Source of the DNA: Gnetum montanum
Taxonomy: Eukaryota > Streptophyta > Gnetopsida > Gnetales > Gnetaceae
Direction: 5' to 3'
DNA: 30,920 nucleotides
Assembly (NCBI GenBank): GCA_015680685.1
Contig: MNCI01014175.1
Span: forward strand, 2,061 to 32,980
Within the stretch, counting starts at the first letter, position 1; each line of letters starts with the position of its first letter. A program made the translations under genes and the position numbers. The notes under the pieces are model-generated. The model made no database searches. It was not told the origin of the DNA and saw only the letters and a program-made list of their open reading frames with translations. Below, one piece after another: positions 10,408 through 19,704 of the stretch.

Positions 10408-10803
10408 TCAGGATGTTTGCCATTTGTTTAATCGTGGATTAAGTGCAGACATCCCAGACTCTTGTAAATGTGAGATTATAAGGCAACATCCCTTAGGATG
10501 CTTGTATTGACAGATCTCACATCCACTATCATCATCCGTATTTGAGTCCACAACCTCTTTAATAATAACAACTTTACCCTTACCCTTGTTACATACATTT
10601 TCTACTTCTCTCTTTTTCCTTTTATCACACTCACTACCTCGCTTTGTAGACTCCTCTACTACTTTGAGCATAGTTTGAGACCTACTATCTAAGGGGTCCC
10701 ACATTTGGTCTACCTTTGCTGATACTTCTAATGCTAACTTTTGAATAGGAAAGGTTTTCCTATTCACCATCTCTTTCGGTGGTGACTCTTTCCTCATCCT
10801 CAC
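10408..10803 (-). pseudogene. gag nucleocapsid region with variant Cys/His knuckle (copy D)
   Basis: A 131-codon open frame. Residues 1-80 are charged and rich in Lys, Glu and Arg, partly helical in character. Residues 95-107 read CEICQYKHPKGCC: Cys95, Cys98, His102, Cys106 and Cys107, spacing C-x2-C-x3-H-x3-C-C, followed by a further His at 112. Copy A keeps the same residues at 620-658. The position between capsid and protease is where the nucleocapsid knuckle belongs. The spacing is shorter than the standard x4-H-x4. The frame is open but detached from the upstream capsid part by stops. Confidence 0.75.
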
Positions 10804-11581
10804 AAAATCTTACTCCCTTTTTTTAGAGGGAAGGATCTCAGTTGTATTCTTCCATACTCTCTCTTCTTCATAGCTCACCTTCTTCCTTAGCTACTTGCTC
10901 TAGAAATCTATGAATTTGATGGGACCTAAGCTCAGATAATCTTCCTTGGGCATAAGTCCCAAGGGTCCTTCTTGTTTTGTACCTAAGCCCATCTATGAGA
11001 TGGCATAGTTGATCCTATTGCGAATAACCATGGCCAGGACAACGATGTAAGAGTGCATAATAGTAGCCCATGGTAGCATCCAAGGGTTCATGATTTCCTT
11101 GTTTCCATCCTTGGATTTGCTTTCGCAGGTTAGACACCCGGGAGTACGTTTGGTACTTATTGTTGAACAGTTCTAACATTGTACTCTACCTACAAATGGA
11201 TTCTAGTTCTAAGGATTGGTATAAGCTTTTAGCTTCTTTTATTAGTGTTTTTGGAAAAAAAGTAAGCTTTTTCCACTCATTTTCTATGTTTTGCAAGGCA
11301 CACGCATCATGAAATGCTTATAAGTGATTTTGAGGATCAACATTATATCCCCCTTCAAATCATGGGATGTTATTCATGTCTAGCCTCTTAATGCTACTAT
11401 CTTTTTAGTGCCTTGTTGGAACTCTCACAGCCTTAGTTATATCTAGCATTCTTCATGTAGTGAGTAGGGGTTCATCGTGATCATCTCGTTCATAGCGTCT
11501 ATGGTGCCTACACAGTTCCCTACTCTTCCTTCTTCTATGGTGTGATTCCCTAGAGTGCCCTCATCCTCCATCTTGGTTGTC
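10804..11581 (-). pseudogene. gag capsid domain of copy D
   Basis: With frame changes the minus strand reads AFHDACALQNIENEWKKLTF, IKEAKSLYQSLELESI, STMLELFNNKYQTYSRVSNL, then RKQIQGWKQGNHEPLDATMG and YYYALLHRCPGHGY (about 11340-11020). The order of EA..., a Trp/Ser-Thr-Met segment and an F-x-x-K-Y-like segment is that of the plant retrotransposon gag domain. The capsid would form the particle that packages the RNA. Stops in the basic stretch before it (about 11440) and near 11180 and 11020 break it. Confidence 0.75.
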
Positions 11582-12360
11582 TCATTTGTGACTTCCACTT
11601 TGTTTACCCTTATCCTCACAATTTGTTTCTCTATGGCTATGTCTGGACATGGAAGGAGAGGGTGAAGGTGATGATGAAGGTGAATAAGAAGGAGAACCAC
11701 CACCATGATGGTGTCTACTACCTGCTCTTCGATGGTCTCTACCTTGATTGCGATTACGATCAGAATGCCAACCTTTGTCATGTGTCTTTCTCCCTTTTTT
11801 GGACTCTTTATGTTCACTGGTATTAGCACCTAGGTTGTGAATAGTAGAATGAAGGTTCTGATACACAACCCCTTGGCCAAAGTCAAGGGAAGGAACATCG
11901 TTATGTGGGTGACTGCTTGAGGTAGGTTCATCACCCTCAATTTCACTTAAAACATGTGGGGCATCCTTAGACCATTTTCCCTTCAAGGACTTATGGTGTC
12001 TCTCTTGTTGCAAGTACCTTTGACGTTGCACTTTAGTAGGATGATAATCTCTCGAATCATAGTCTTGCACAATGTACTTAGCATGTAAGTGTTGCATGCT
12101 TATTTGTGTGAGAGCACAAAGAAGCATACTTGGGATTGAACAGTCGGGAGGTAGCACTATGTTACCTTCCAAGTCACGCCAACGTAGCTGTTTTTCTTGG
12201 TGGAGAATAAAGGTGAAGTTAGGTACATATTCATTGGGATGGATATATACCACATGAAACTGTTGAGGAACTGGCGTGTCAACATCATTGTATTTTTCCA
12301 CCGATATCTTCTTGTGTTAGTCCTAGACGATGAAGTACTCTTGTGCGAAGAAGAAGACAT
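11582..12360 (-). pseudogene. gag N-terminal region of copy D
   Basis: The likely start is ATG at 12360 (MSSSSHKSTSSSR), 114 bp downstream of the primer site, which is usual for gag. After about 20 codons one frame shift leads into the open frame 12301-11582 (about 239 codons). That frame holds a proline/aromatic segment (VPQQFHVVYIHPNEYVPNF), an acidic-serine middle part, and a C-terminal run rich in Arg, His, Ser and Pro near 11640-11760. No known domain is evident in this part. The frame shift and the stop at 11582 make it a pseudogene. Confidence 0.7.
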
Positions 12361-12473
12361 CTTGTCTTTTTTAGTGGGAAATGTACTAGTATCTTTTTCT
12401 TAACCAATCCTAAGGGTTCGTTCCAATGATGTGAATAATTTCCTAAGTTCTACCTAGCACACAAACAACTAAG

Positions 12474-12491
12474 TCCCCAGCAACAGCGTCA
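12474..12491 (-). promoter_or_regulatory. Primer binding site of copy D (tRNA-Asp type)
   Basis: The minus strand reads TGACGCTGTTGCTGGGGA, one base after the LTR end. It differs from the tRNA-Asp-complementary sequence TGGCGCCGTTGCCGGGGA by one G-to-A and two C-to-T changes only. This site, where a host tRNA primes minus-strand DNA synthesis, is typical of Athila-type elements. It fixes the orientation of the element and the LTR boundary. Confidence 0.88.
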
Positions 12492-12492
12492 A

Positions 12493-13311
12493 TGATGAGA
12501 GGCAAGGTACCTCTACACTCAACCATACGAATACAAGCATTTCATGCATGATTCAGTCGAATTCCAAGGACTAAGTGCCTATGCATCTTCGTGGAACAAT
12601 AATGGGTTGATTAATCATTTTCTTTTCAAACCTACTTGTATGTCACAGTTGTATCGTTAAGTAAGCTTGAGGTATATGATTTTTATGGTTTTTATGTGTT
12701 TTATATCTTGTGATAATAAGGAAGGGAGAGAGAAGTAACTAAGTAACTAATCTAATTTGACTATTCATTAACTAAGTTCTAAGTACTTCTAACACTTGTA
12801 TCTGTTCCCACTATTTGTACACATCCTCAACCAGTGCAGCGCTATTGGGATTACCAAACACTAATTGTTACTAGGTTACCAAGTGCTACACGCATGCTCA
12901 AAGCAGTCGTACTGAGTGTATTTCACTAAGAGAGTTGTAGGGTGAGAGAAATCATTAATTAACTATGAAAGAATTAAATAATAATTAACACCAATTAATC
13001 TATTTTGTATGCTACAAGGTTTATCATAAAGTTCTTCTTTATTACCGTACACAAAGTGTGCTCAGGTACACAATGCTCAAATAAAGATCTGTTCACTCTA
13101 TGACTCCTACTGTGGGCACGCAAAAATAATTCTAACTCTGGAGGGAGAAAATGACAAGAGTTTGGCTAAGGGACTAATTCTTAACTATGGAAACCAAGGG
13201 AACCACCTCCTATTTATAGATAAGAAGATAGGCCGCGATATCAGGTATTCGATATGACATGGTTAATCTGATATCGTGGACACAATATCACGTACACGAT
13301 ATCACTTTTCA
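12493..13311 (-). repeat. 5' LTR of copy D (819 bp)
   Basis: In element orientation it begins TGAAAAGTGATATCG at 13311 (TGATGAGA in the other copies) and ends TCTCATCA at 12493, next to the primer site. It shares with the other two LTRs the GATATC boxes, TATCTATAAATAGGAGG, the GTGTAC...AATAAAG segment and the end segment with GTATGGTTGAGTGTAG. It carries extra internal sequence relative to copy A, including a part (about 12830-12910) that resembles the second repeat unit of copy B. Many CpG positions of copies A and B are TG or CA here, so it is the most decayed of the three. Confidence 0.87.
13211..13306 (-). promoter_or_regulatory. LTR promoter of copy D: GATATC boxes and TATA box
   Basis: On the minus strand the order is GTGATATCGTG, GTGATATTGTG, ACGATATCAG, a CATATCGA variant, CTGATATCGCGG, then TATCTATAAATAGGAGG (TATA at 13211-13218 in plus coordinates). 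The arrangement matches copies A and B, with more decayed boxes. Confidence 0.6.
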
Positions 13312-13314
13312 TAA

Positions 13315-14207
13315 TAAGCTTAGGCTTATTTCTTTTGGATCTCTCCGCCCGTCCTCTACACTCTCATTCCTGAAAGAGTGGGATGAGAGTTGTTGTTGTA
13401 ATGATTCACAAACACCCATAATGATTTGGGGAATTTTTGGAAAAGGATTACCAATAGGGGCTATGGATCCTTGATGTGAGGATTGGTATCATCGGTAGAA
13501 AGAGAGAGTATCCTTGGGCCCATCGATAATTGTGAATTGTTGAATTCTTGGATTTTGATTGGAATTCAGTTGATAAACCCTCCCCTTTTGAATGCATAAA
13601 TCTTGTCTCTAAATCTTGAATTATACTTATTTTCTTCCTACATCTTCTCAAGTCTAATTTTAATATCTTTCTATAAGTTGATGGAGTGGGGGAAAACCTA
13701 GGATGTTAATTTTTGATTATGATCTAGCTATTCTCTGCTATTGAACACATGAATTTCTTGATTTATGATTACTCGTAAAATGGTTACAAGAGTTAAATTT
13801 AGATCTTGTTTTTGTGTGTGGCTAGAAATTATGTGATTGAACAATTATGAGATTATTATTTTATCTGCTTATGTGGTCATTTCTTTGGTTTTCAAGCATG
13901 CAAATGATCTTGATTAAATATTGATTTTTAGGTTGAATGATTTAAAAGCTTTTATCTTTTAATCTAATGCATCTTACACATTATGCCTATTTCTTTTTAT
14001 AATTATCTCTTAATTCTTAAATTAATATTGATTGACCTATTTTAAGAGCTAGATCTAGGCATTATTGATCTTGTTTTAAATTATAAAGGTTAATGCTAGT
14101 TTGATTGTTGTAGAAAGAAAGCGAGTTGGATATTTTATTATTTCAACTTTCTTCTTTTTAGGGGGGCTTTGGGTGCTAGCTCTTGCTCCCTATGAGTGGG
14201 TGTTACA
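13315..14207 (+). repeat. 5' LTR of the chromovirus-like element (5'-truncated)
   Basis: Starts at TAAGCTTAGG directly after copy D and ends GTGGGTGTTACA. It matches 19560-20459 throughout, including the blocks around CATAATGATTTGGGG and GGGGGGCTTTGGGTGCTAGC. The upstream part of this LTR has been separated by the insertion of copy D and is not in the window. The ATG-starting frames inside are short and not kept intact between the two LTR copies. Confidence 0.88.
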
Positions 14208-14210
14208 TTT

Positions 14211-14222
14211 TAGTATTAGAGC
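14211..14222 (+). promoter_or_regulatory. Primer binding site (initiator-Met type)
   Basis: TAGTATTAGAGC lies three bases after the LTR end. It differs from the common plant primer site TGGTATCAGAGC by one G-to-A and one C-to-T change. This confirms that 13315-14207 is the 5' LTR of a plus-strand element. Confidence 0.8.
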
Positions 14223-14384
14223 ACTAGGTTTAGCTTTCTTTTACATTCCTTAAGAACTCTTATGAAGTCTAAATTTGTGCATTGCTTAATGTGGTGTTCA
14301 TCTATCTTTCATATGCTACAACAAATGTTCCAACATGATTGCAATATCAAGCATTAGTTCAAGAAACAATAGGTATCATTCATT

Positions 14385-14700
14385 TTCAGTCTATCACCAT
14401 TCTTTTTGACAGTGGATCAACAAATTCATTTATATCAGATTCTTTGGTTAGAAGATTAGGGAGTAAAATTCATCTCTTACCATATGAGAAAAACTAGAAT
14501 TAGCTTTAGATGACCATAAAGCCTTAGAATGTTTTGTGCCTAGTTGTGAAATAAGAATCATGAATCAACCTTATGTTATGGACTTCCTTGTTATGAATTT
14601 GGGATCATATGCTGTGGTTTTGGGTATGGATTGGTTGGTGAAAAATAAGGCAAAAATTAATTGTGGACAAAACTACATAGAATTAACAATGGTGAAGTAA
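14385..14700 (+). pseudogene. Aspartic protease remnant of the chromovirus-like element
   Basis: ILFDSGSTNSFISDSLVRRL with the catalytic D-S-G at 14408-14416 is followed after about 170 bases by VVLGMDWLVKNKAKINC at about 14616-14665. Both are hallmarks of chromovirus-type retropepsins (D-S-G-[AS]-[ST], and G-M-D-W-L). Frames shift between them. The protease starts only about 180 bases after the primer site, so almost all of gag is missing here. Confidence 0.85.
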
Positions 14701-14860
14701 ACTAGAAAATTCTCTATTAGCCTTGGGATCACTTAAGAAACATTATTTCTGCAAAACAAATGATGCAAGAGATCAAAACTACAAAAGCAACAATTTTGGT
14801 CAGGCTATAGCTAATAGTGATAATGATTACCAATAGGAGAAAACATCGTTGAACTATGTA

Positions 14861-15020
14861 GTTGTCAATGAATTCAAAAATGTGTTTATTGATGAGTTAC
14901 CTAGAACACCACAAAAAATAAAGGTAAAGTTTAGGATTACAATTCTTTTAGGGACTGCTCTAGCCTCAAAGGAACCATATAGAATGTCACTAGCTAAGAT
15001 TTCAGATCCAGTGAATTGAG
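14861..15020 (+). pseudogene. Start of reverse transcriptase of the chromovirus-like element
   Basis: FKNVFIDELPRTPQKIKVKF and then ASKEPYRMSLAKISDPV match the N-terminal RT segment of Ty3/gypsy elements (F-x-D-V-F-x-x-E-L-P and P-Y-R-M). The similarity ends at about 15020 with a stop. The palm with the Y-x-D-D box and the RNase H are absent from the following 2 kb. Confidence 0.8.
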
Positions 15021-16370
15021 GACATTCGAAGATGAGAAATTGATGGATCATCAATACATTGTCGACTTTGCCCATGAAGGAAGGAATGGCCTTGGAGGAA
15101 GAAATTAGAGTGAAGGGAAAGAGAAACACAGAGATCTAGATGATGATACTTGGGATTGTTTTGCATGCAGTTTTTATGATGAGCATATCAAACATATATA
15201 GGAAATATTGCTTTATAGGCTCTCATATGGGTTTCTATATCCCTCTAGAACTTTTTATGAATTTACCTTTTCAGGTTTATTTAGAATCTTCTAGATTCCA
15301 TTTTACAACATAGAGGTAACATTGCAAAAAATAACTTAAACTATTACAAGGGACATGATAATTAAAAATAACCAAAGGGACTTTTCAAAGTACAAAGCTT
15401 TGGCTTTATTTTATTGCCTTGTCAAGCCTATACTCCCTTGGGGAAGGGAATGCCTTGGTCATATTTGAGAAGGGAGATGGATGTTTAAGATTTCTTCATC
15501 ATATAGGATATGCCATGTCACTCTGAGGGCATCCCAAAGCATCAATATGAGGATTGAGTGTTGTGTGGAAACCTTCCTGCATAAACACTATAGAAAAAAA
15601 ATTGGCAATACTCTTCCTCATGCACTTGAGGAAGACACAACAAAGATCACATAGTATCTCCTCATAGCAGTGAGGATTAAGGTGGCCATGATGTGTTTGG
15701 ATGTGCTAGAAAGTAATCTATTAGACCTTGATTCACATTTCCTCTATAGGCTTTGGATTGTTAGTATGGTAATTCAACTTTAAGTTTGAGTTATTTTTTT
15801 ATCTATACTACAATAGATAGATAAAATATGAGAAATTCATTATCTATTGAAGAACAAAAAGTTTTATGTTAATTCATCAAGTGCATTTCTTCATATGTAA
15901 AAGGGAAATAATTATTTTCTAGTCATAGAGATTTAAAATAATTTATTTATGGCATTAAATACAATGGGTATGATTCTCCAAATGAATGGGTGTGTGTTTT
16001 GGATGAATAAGAACACTTGGACATCAAGCTGATAAGGTTTATATACAAAGAAATATTTCTAATGAGAGATATATAAGACAACATTGATATAGAAGTAGAA
16101 TCTGTTATAAGTAAACACAAGTAAGGAATAATAGATTGAGTAGAAGCTTTATGTCTCTAAGTAATATAAACATAAGTAGGAATCCATCTGTAAGTGTACG
16201 ACTAAGTGAATAATTATTCTATAGTCTAAAAATAAGATATTTGTACCATAGTCAATTTTGTGTATTTTTTGAATTATTATATTCATGCATCCAAGTATTT
16301 TTGGTTAGAAGATCCTAAAGGGTTTATATTAACAGTTAAAATGTCAAAATGGTGTTAGAACAAATTTCTA
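15021..16370 (+). other. Unassigned stretch inside the chromovirus-like element
   Basis: No frame gives a recognisable protein and no terminal repeats were found. It stands where RT and RNase H should be and may be a replaced or inserted segment of unknown origin, or a too-decayed part of the element. Base composition is AT-rich like its surroundings. Confidence 0.4.
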
Positions 16371-16620
16371 GAAATATAAGAGATGATCAAAAGAAAAAAA
16401 ATGAAGAAGAAAAAATTATTAGAGAAAGTAATGAATACTCATAAATGGAGGAATTTCAAAATTGATACAAGCAATGCATCAAAAGTTGAGAAATCCGAAT
16501 ACATGGATAGTAGTTTCATCTACAGGAAGAAGGGGCACAAGTTCCAAGATTATTAATTCAACCCAAAGAACCCAAGGGTAGTAAAGGCACAATAATGGAT
16601 AATATAGAAAAAGATGAGTA
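16371..16620 (+). pseudogene. Possible displaced gag remnant with decayed zinc knuckle
   Basis: At 16512-16553 one frame reads SFIYRKKGHKFQDY. This fits the C-x2-C-x4-H-x4-C knuckle with all three Cys positions altered by single-base changes (Ser, Tyr, Tyr) and the G-H core kept. It is followed by NPKNP. The stretch before it is rich in Lys and Glu. A gag knuckle lying between RT and integrase is out of order, so a second element or a rearrangement is likely. The identification rests on a short motif. Confidence 0.4.
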
Positions 16621-17055
16621 ACAAAGGAAATAAACAATTGAGTGAATATTTGAGAAATGATCTAATAAACAAGTTAGAAGATGATTATACAATTATAGTA
16701 AGCAATGTCTTTTCTTTGTTCAGTGACCATGGGAAAAGAATGAGCCGTACAGATTGAGTGATTGGCTTTTAATGTACAAGGAATATTACAAAAAATAAAG
16801 AAGGATTTAAACCATCAATTTAGTTGTTATTGGTGGATCTACAACTGTCACATGAGACATATGTTGATATAAAGGAGTTTGTGAAGTTGATGTAGAAATT
16901 AACAAAGTCTTGGTTAAGATGAGATATCTGTACTACACACTTAAGATAAACTTGGAATTCTATCTGCAGCCAAATTAGTAGAGTTTGGTAAATGGGTGTT
17001 GTTTTTAGAAAGAAAAGGGTATGTCTACAAGTGAGGCCTTGATGGCTTAGTAAGG
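16621..17055 (+). other. Unassigned stretch before integrase
   Basis: No clear protein. At about 16818-16850 one frame gives VVIGGSTTVT, loosely like a retropepsin active site with the Asp lost, which would fit a gag-protease fragment following the knuckle at 16512. This is too weak to call on its own. Confidence 0.25.
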
Positions 17056-17059
17056 TGGT

Positions 17060-17660
17060 GTGTTCCTAATGAAAGTGAAGGCTGAACATCAAGTACTAGC
17101 AAGTCTTTTACAACCACATGATATTCCAAAATAGAAATGGGATGAGATTGGAATAGATTTTATTATTGTGTTACCTAAAGTTCTTGGAGGATATGATTCC
17201 ATAATGGTCATAGTTGATAGGCTAACAAAGTCATCACACTTCATCAAAGTGAAATCAGATTAGGATGCTATAAAGATTGCAGAAATTTATATTCAAGAAA
17301 TAGTTAGATTGCATGGCATACCTAAGAAAATCATTTCAAAAAAGAGATCCAAATTTTACATCTCATTTTTGGCAAGTTATCTAGAAAGCTCTTGGAACAA
17401 AACTAAATTTCAACACAACCTATCATATAAAAACTGATGGTCAGGATGAAAGAACAAATTAGGTGTGGCAGATCTTTTAAGAACCAGTGTATTGGATCAT
17501 CATAAGCTTGGGATAAGGTATTGCCCTTAGTAGAATTTGCCTACAATAATAGATACTAAGGTAGTATTGAAATGGCACCTTATGAAGCCTTGTATGGTAA
17601 AAAATATAGAGTTCCTAACTCTTGGGATCACCCTAAGGAAAAATTGATTTTTTGGGCCTA
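17060..17660 (+). pseudogene. Integrase remnant of the chromovirus-like element
   Basis: The segment begins VKAEHQVLASLLQPHDIP, the end of the zinc-binding part, then WDEIGIDFIIVLP (first catalytic Asp at 17156-17158) and SIMVIVDRLTKSSHFIKV. After a frame shift at about 17340 it reads RDPNFTSHFW; the second catalytic Asp, expected just before, is lost in the A-run. KALGTKLNFNTTYH and TDGQDERTN follow, with the catalytic Glu at 17448-17450. YEALYGKKYR near 17582 marks the end of the core. No chromodomain is visible before the sequence changes at about 17667. Several frame shifts and stops make it inactive. Confidence 0.88.
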
Positions 17661-17666
17661 AGATGA

Positions 17667-17918
17667 TTTAAAATACATGTTGGGAATGTTTCTAAGAGGA
17701 AATTTCTTACGTCTCCTTGAGTTTTTGCATTAACGATTGTAATAGTCTTTTGGTGTGTCTATGTGCATGTTTTGTGGACAAGTTATGTGTGTGCTTTGGT
17801 GAAAAAGGCTAATTGGAATATTAATAAATTTACTGACTATATTTTTATGTATTATGATTAAATGTTTCAATACTTTATGCATAAGAAATATGTTTTAAAA
17901 TACATGTTGGGAATGTTT
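17667..17918 (+). repeat. 25-bp direct repeats bounding a 202-bp segment
   Basis: An identical 25-bp sequence, containing ACATGTTGGGAATGTTT, occurs at 17667-17691 and 17894-17918. The first copy interrupts the integrase reading. A related string, TGTTGGGATGTTCAAGAGG, occurs at 18413. These could be ends of an insertion or repeated LTR starts; neither is shown. Confidence 0.6.
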
Positions 17919-18570
17919 TAGAATAATAATAATAAATGATATATGAAAAAACAAAATATTTTCTATTCTATTTCAATAGCGATGCTGAGAAATAGAGGAA
18001 AATGCTCTAAGGTGTACCTCAATAGCTAAAATAGGTATGTTGAAATGTAAATGAATGCTCATATTGAGGAACTTGACGTATGAATAAGTTGGAGGAACCT
18101 GACCCATGAATCAAGGATACTTTGTGCAAATACTGTAGCTTTATATTTTATTTTATCTAAATGTGATGCATTACTATTTTTAGTTTAAAATAGTATAGTA
18201 TAAGTACCCTCTCCATTGCTGTAGAAAGGTCATATGATGACCTTTTAGGGATCATAAGACGATGGGAAAATTCACATCACTGATGACCTGAAAAGGAAGG
18301 TGCCTTATTTGATTATGTATCTTGAATTGCCCTTGTCATGAATGTATTTGAAAACTCTTTCCTTGCATCTTATGATAATTTTGAATGATAAAGAGAGAAA
18401 TATTATGTTGGGATGTTCAAGAGGAATTGAACCTAAGATCTAGCAAAATCTGAATTCTAAAATATCAAAATTATTGATTTAGGAATTGAACTTGCAACCT
18501 GTGAATATACATCCTTTATTGATTTTATTATAGTCATCATGAAGAGAATTGAACTCATGATCCATGGTTG
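17919..18570 (+). other. Noncoding stretch with three GAATTGAAC repeats
   Basis: No gene seen. Three degenerate copies of a unit with core GAATTGAAC occur at 18424, 18483 and 18546, each followed by a purine/pyrimidine string of about 8 bases resembling CTAAGATCT or TTGCAACCT. The spacing is about 59-63 bases. Confidence 0.45.
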
Positions 18571-19050
18571 AAAATAGAGAGAAAGAGAGAGATAACTTTA
18601 AAAAGAAAGAAAAGAATAGGAACAGTTCCCAACTAGTTAGTTACAAGAAACCAAAGAAAAGAATATGAACTGTCCCCAAACAAGAAACCAAAGAAAAGAA
18701 TACGAACAGTCCTCAACTAGTCAATTACAAGAAACCAAAGAAAAGAATACGAATAGTCCCCAACTAGTTAGTTACAAGAAACAAACGAAAAGAATACGAA
18801 AAATCACCAACTAGTTAGTTACAAGAAACCAAAGAAAAGAATACGAACAGTCCCCAATAGGTCAGTTACAAGAAACTATTCATTATACCTTATTCCACCT
18901 ACATATAGGAAGAGGAAGAGTAAGAGAGAGAGAGAGAGAGGGAGAACTTTAAAAAGAAAGAAAAGAATATGAATAGTCCCCAAGAAATCAGTTACAAGAA
19001 ACCATTCATTATCCTTTATTCCACCTACAAATAGGAAGAGGAGGAGAGGA
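18571..19050 (+). repeat. 47-bp minisatellite with a partial higher-order copy
   Basis: A unit containing AAAGAAAAGAATACGAACAG and ACTAGTTAGTTACAAG repeats with a 47-bp period: the same point of the unit lies at 18617, 18664, (18701), 18748, 18795 and 18842. One interval is 37 bp because of a 10-bp deletion. A GA-rich leader (AACTTTAAAAAGAAAG) and a trailer (TTCCACCTACAAATAGGAAG) flank the array. Leader, one unit and trailer are present again at about 18940-19040. The Leu/Phe-rich minus-strand frame 18876-19217 is a by-product of this sequence. Confidence 0.85.
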
Positions 19051-19380
19051 AAAAAGGGGATACACCCAAGGCAAATGTAGCTTTGTTGAACACAAAAAAA
19101 GAAGAAAAAAAGAAAAAAAAGAGAGAAGGATACATCAACAAGGAGTGTGGTTGCAAAGGAAGAGAAGATGATCACTGCTACAAGAGATAGCAAAGAGGAA
19201 GAAAACAAGTGCAGCATAGAGATTCAATATTCGGATAATTCCTCCTAGTAAGCAAGATATCTAAGCAAGGAGGTAAAATGATCCATCTTTCTTATGTATG
19301 ATAATGTCTAGTAAGGGTTGATTTTCTCACATTTTTCTCTTCTTGCTTGTTTAACCACCTTCACAATGCTTGTATGAAAA

Positions 19381-19704
19381 TATCAAGATTGTTGTTGTAA
19401 GCTTAGACTTATATTTTTTGATCTTTTTGCCCAACCTTTGCACTCTCATGGCTGAAAGAGTGGTATGATAGTTGTTTTTGTAACAATTTAGAAACACCCA
19501 TAATGATTTGGGGCATTTATGGCAAAGGATTGCCAAGATAAATATCAAGATTGTTGTTGTAAGCTTAGACTTATTTCTTTTGGATCTCTCTACTTGTCCT
19601 CTACACTCTCATGCTTGAAAGAGTGGGATGAGAGTTGTCTTTGTAATTATTCAGAAACACCCATAATGATTTGGGGCATTTTTGGCAAAGGATTACCAAT
19701 AGGG
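19381..19704 (+). repeat. Tandem duplication of 162 bp at the head of the 3' LTR
   Basis: TATCAAGATTGTTGTTGTAA starts at 19381 and again at 19543. The two 162-bp copies share GATTTGGGGCATTTATGG-like ends. The second runs on into the LTR sequence shared with 13315-14207. The true start of the LTR is therefore at or left of 19381. Confidence 0.75.

Larger units (their letters stand above)
4676..13311 (-). mobile_element. Athila/Tat-like Ty3/gypsy element (copy D), 3' end missing
   Basis: Reading on the minus strand from 13311: LTR, primer site complementary to tRNA-Asp, gag, protease, RT, RNase H, integrase, then a noncoding 3' region. Protease before RT-RNase H-integrase is the Ty3/gypsy order. 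The RT motifs, the absence of a chromodomain, the tRNA-Asp primer site and the long 3' noncoding region fit the Athila/Tat (OTA) group. The element stops at 4676, where its 3' noncoding region meets the end of the LTR of copy A. Its last part, corresponding to about 3700-4098 of copy A, and its 3' LTR are absent. All reading frames are broken. Confidence 0.9.

Noticed and set aside
11623-12403. Plus-strand frames at 11623, 12072 and 12197
   Set aside because: Shadows opposite the gag N-terminal region of copy D.
13259-13651. Frames at the LTR junction
   Set aside because: They cross the copy D/chromovirus boundary or lie in LTR sequence; accidental.
18424-18570. tRNA gene
   Set aside because: Only T-loop-like strings; no clover-leaf could be formed.
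18571-19050. CRISPR-like regular array
   Set aside because: The 47-bp units are contiguous with no unique spacers; it is a minisatellite in a plant genome.
18876-19217. 113-codon Leu/Phe-rich frame resembling a membrane protein
   Set aside because: Arises from GA-rich repeats read on the opposite strand; no conserved pattern.
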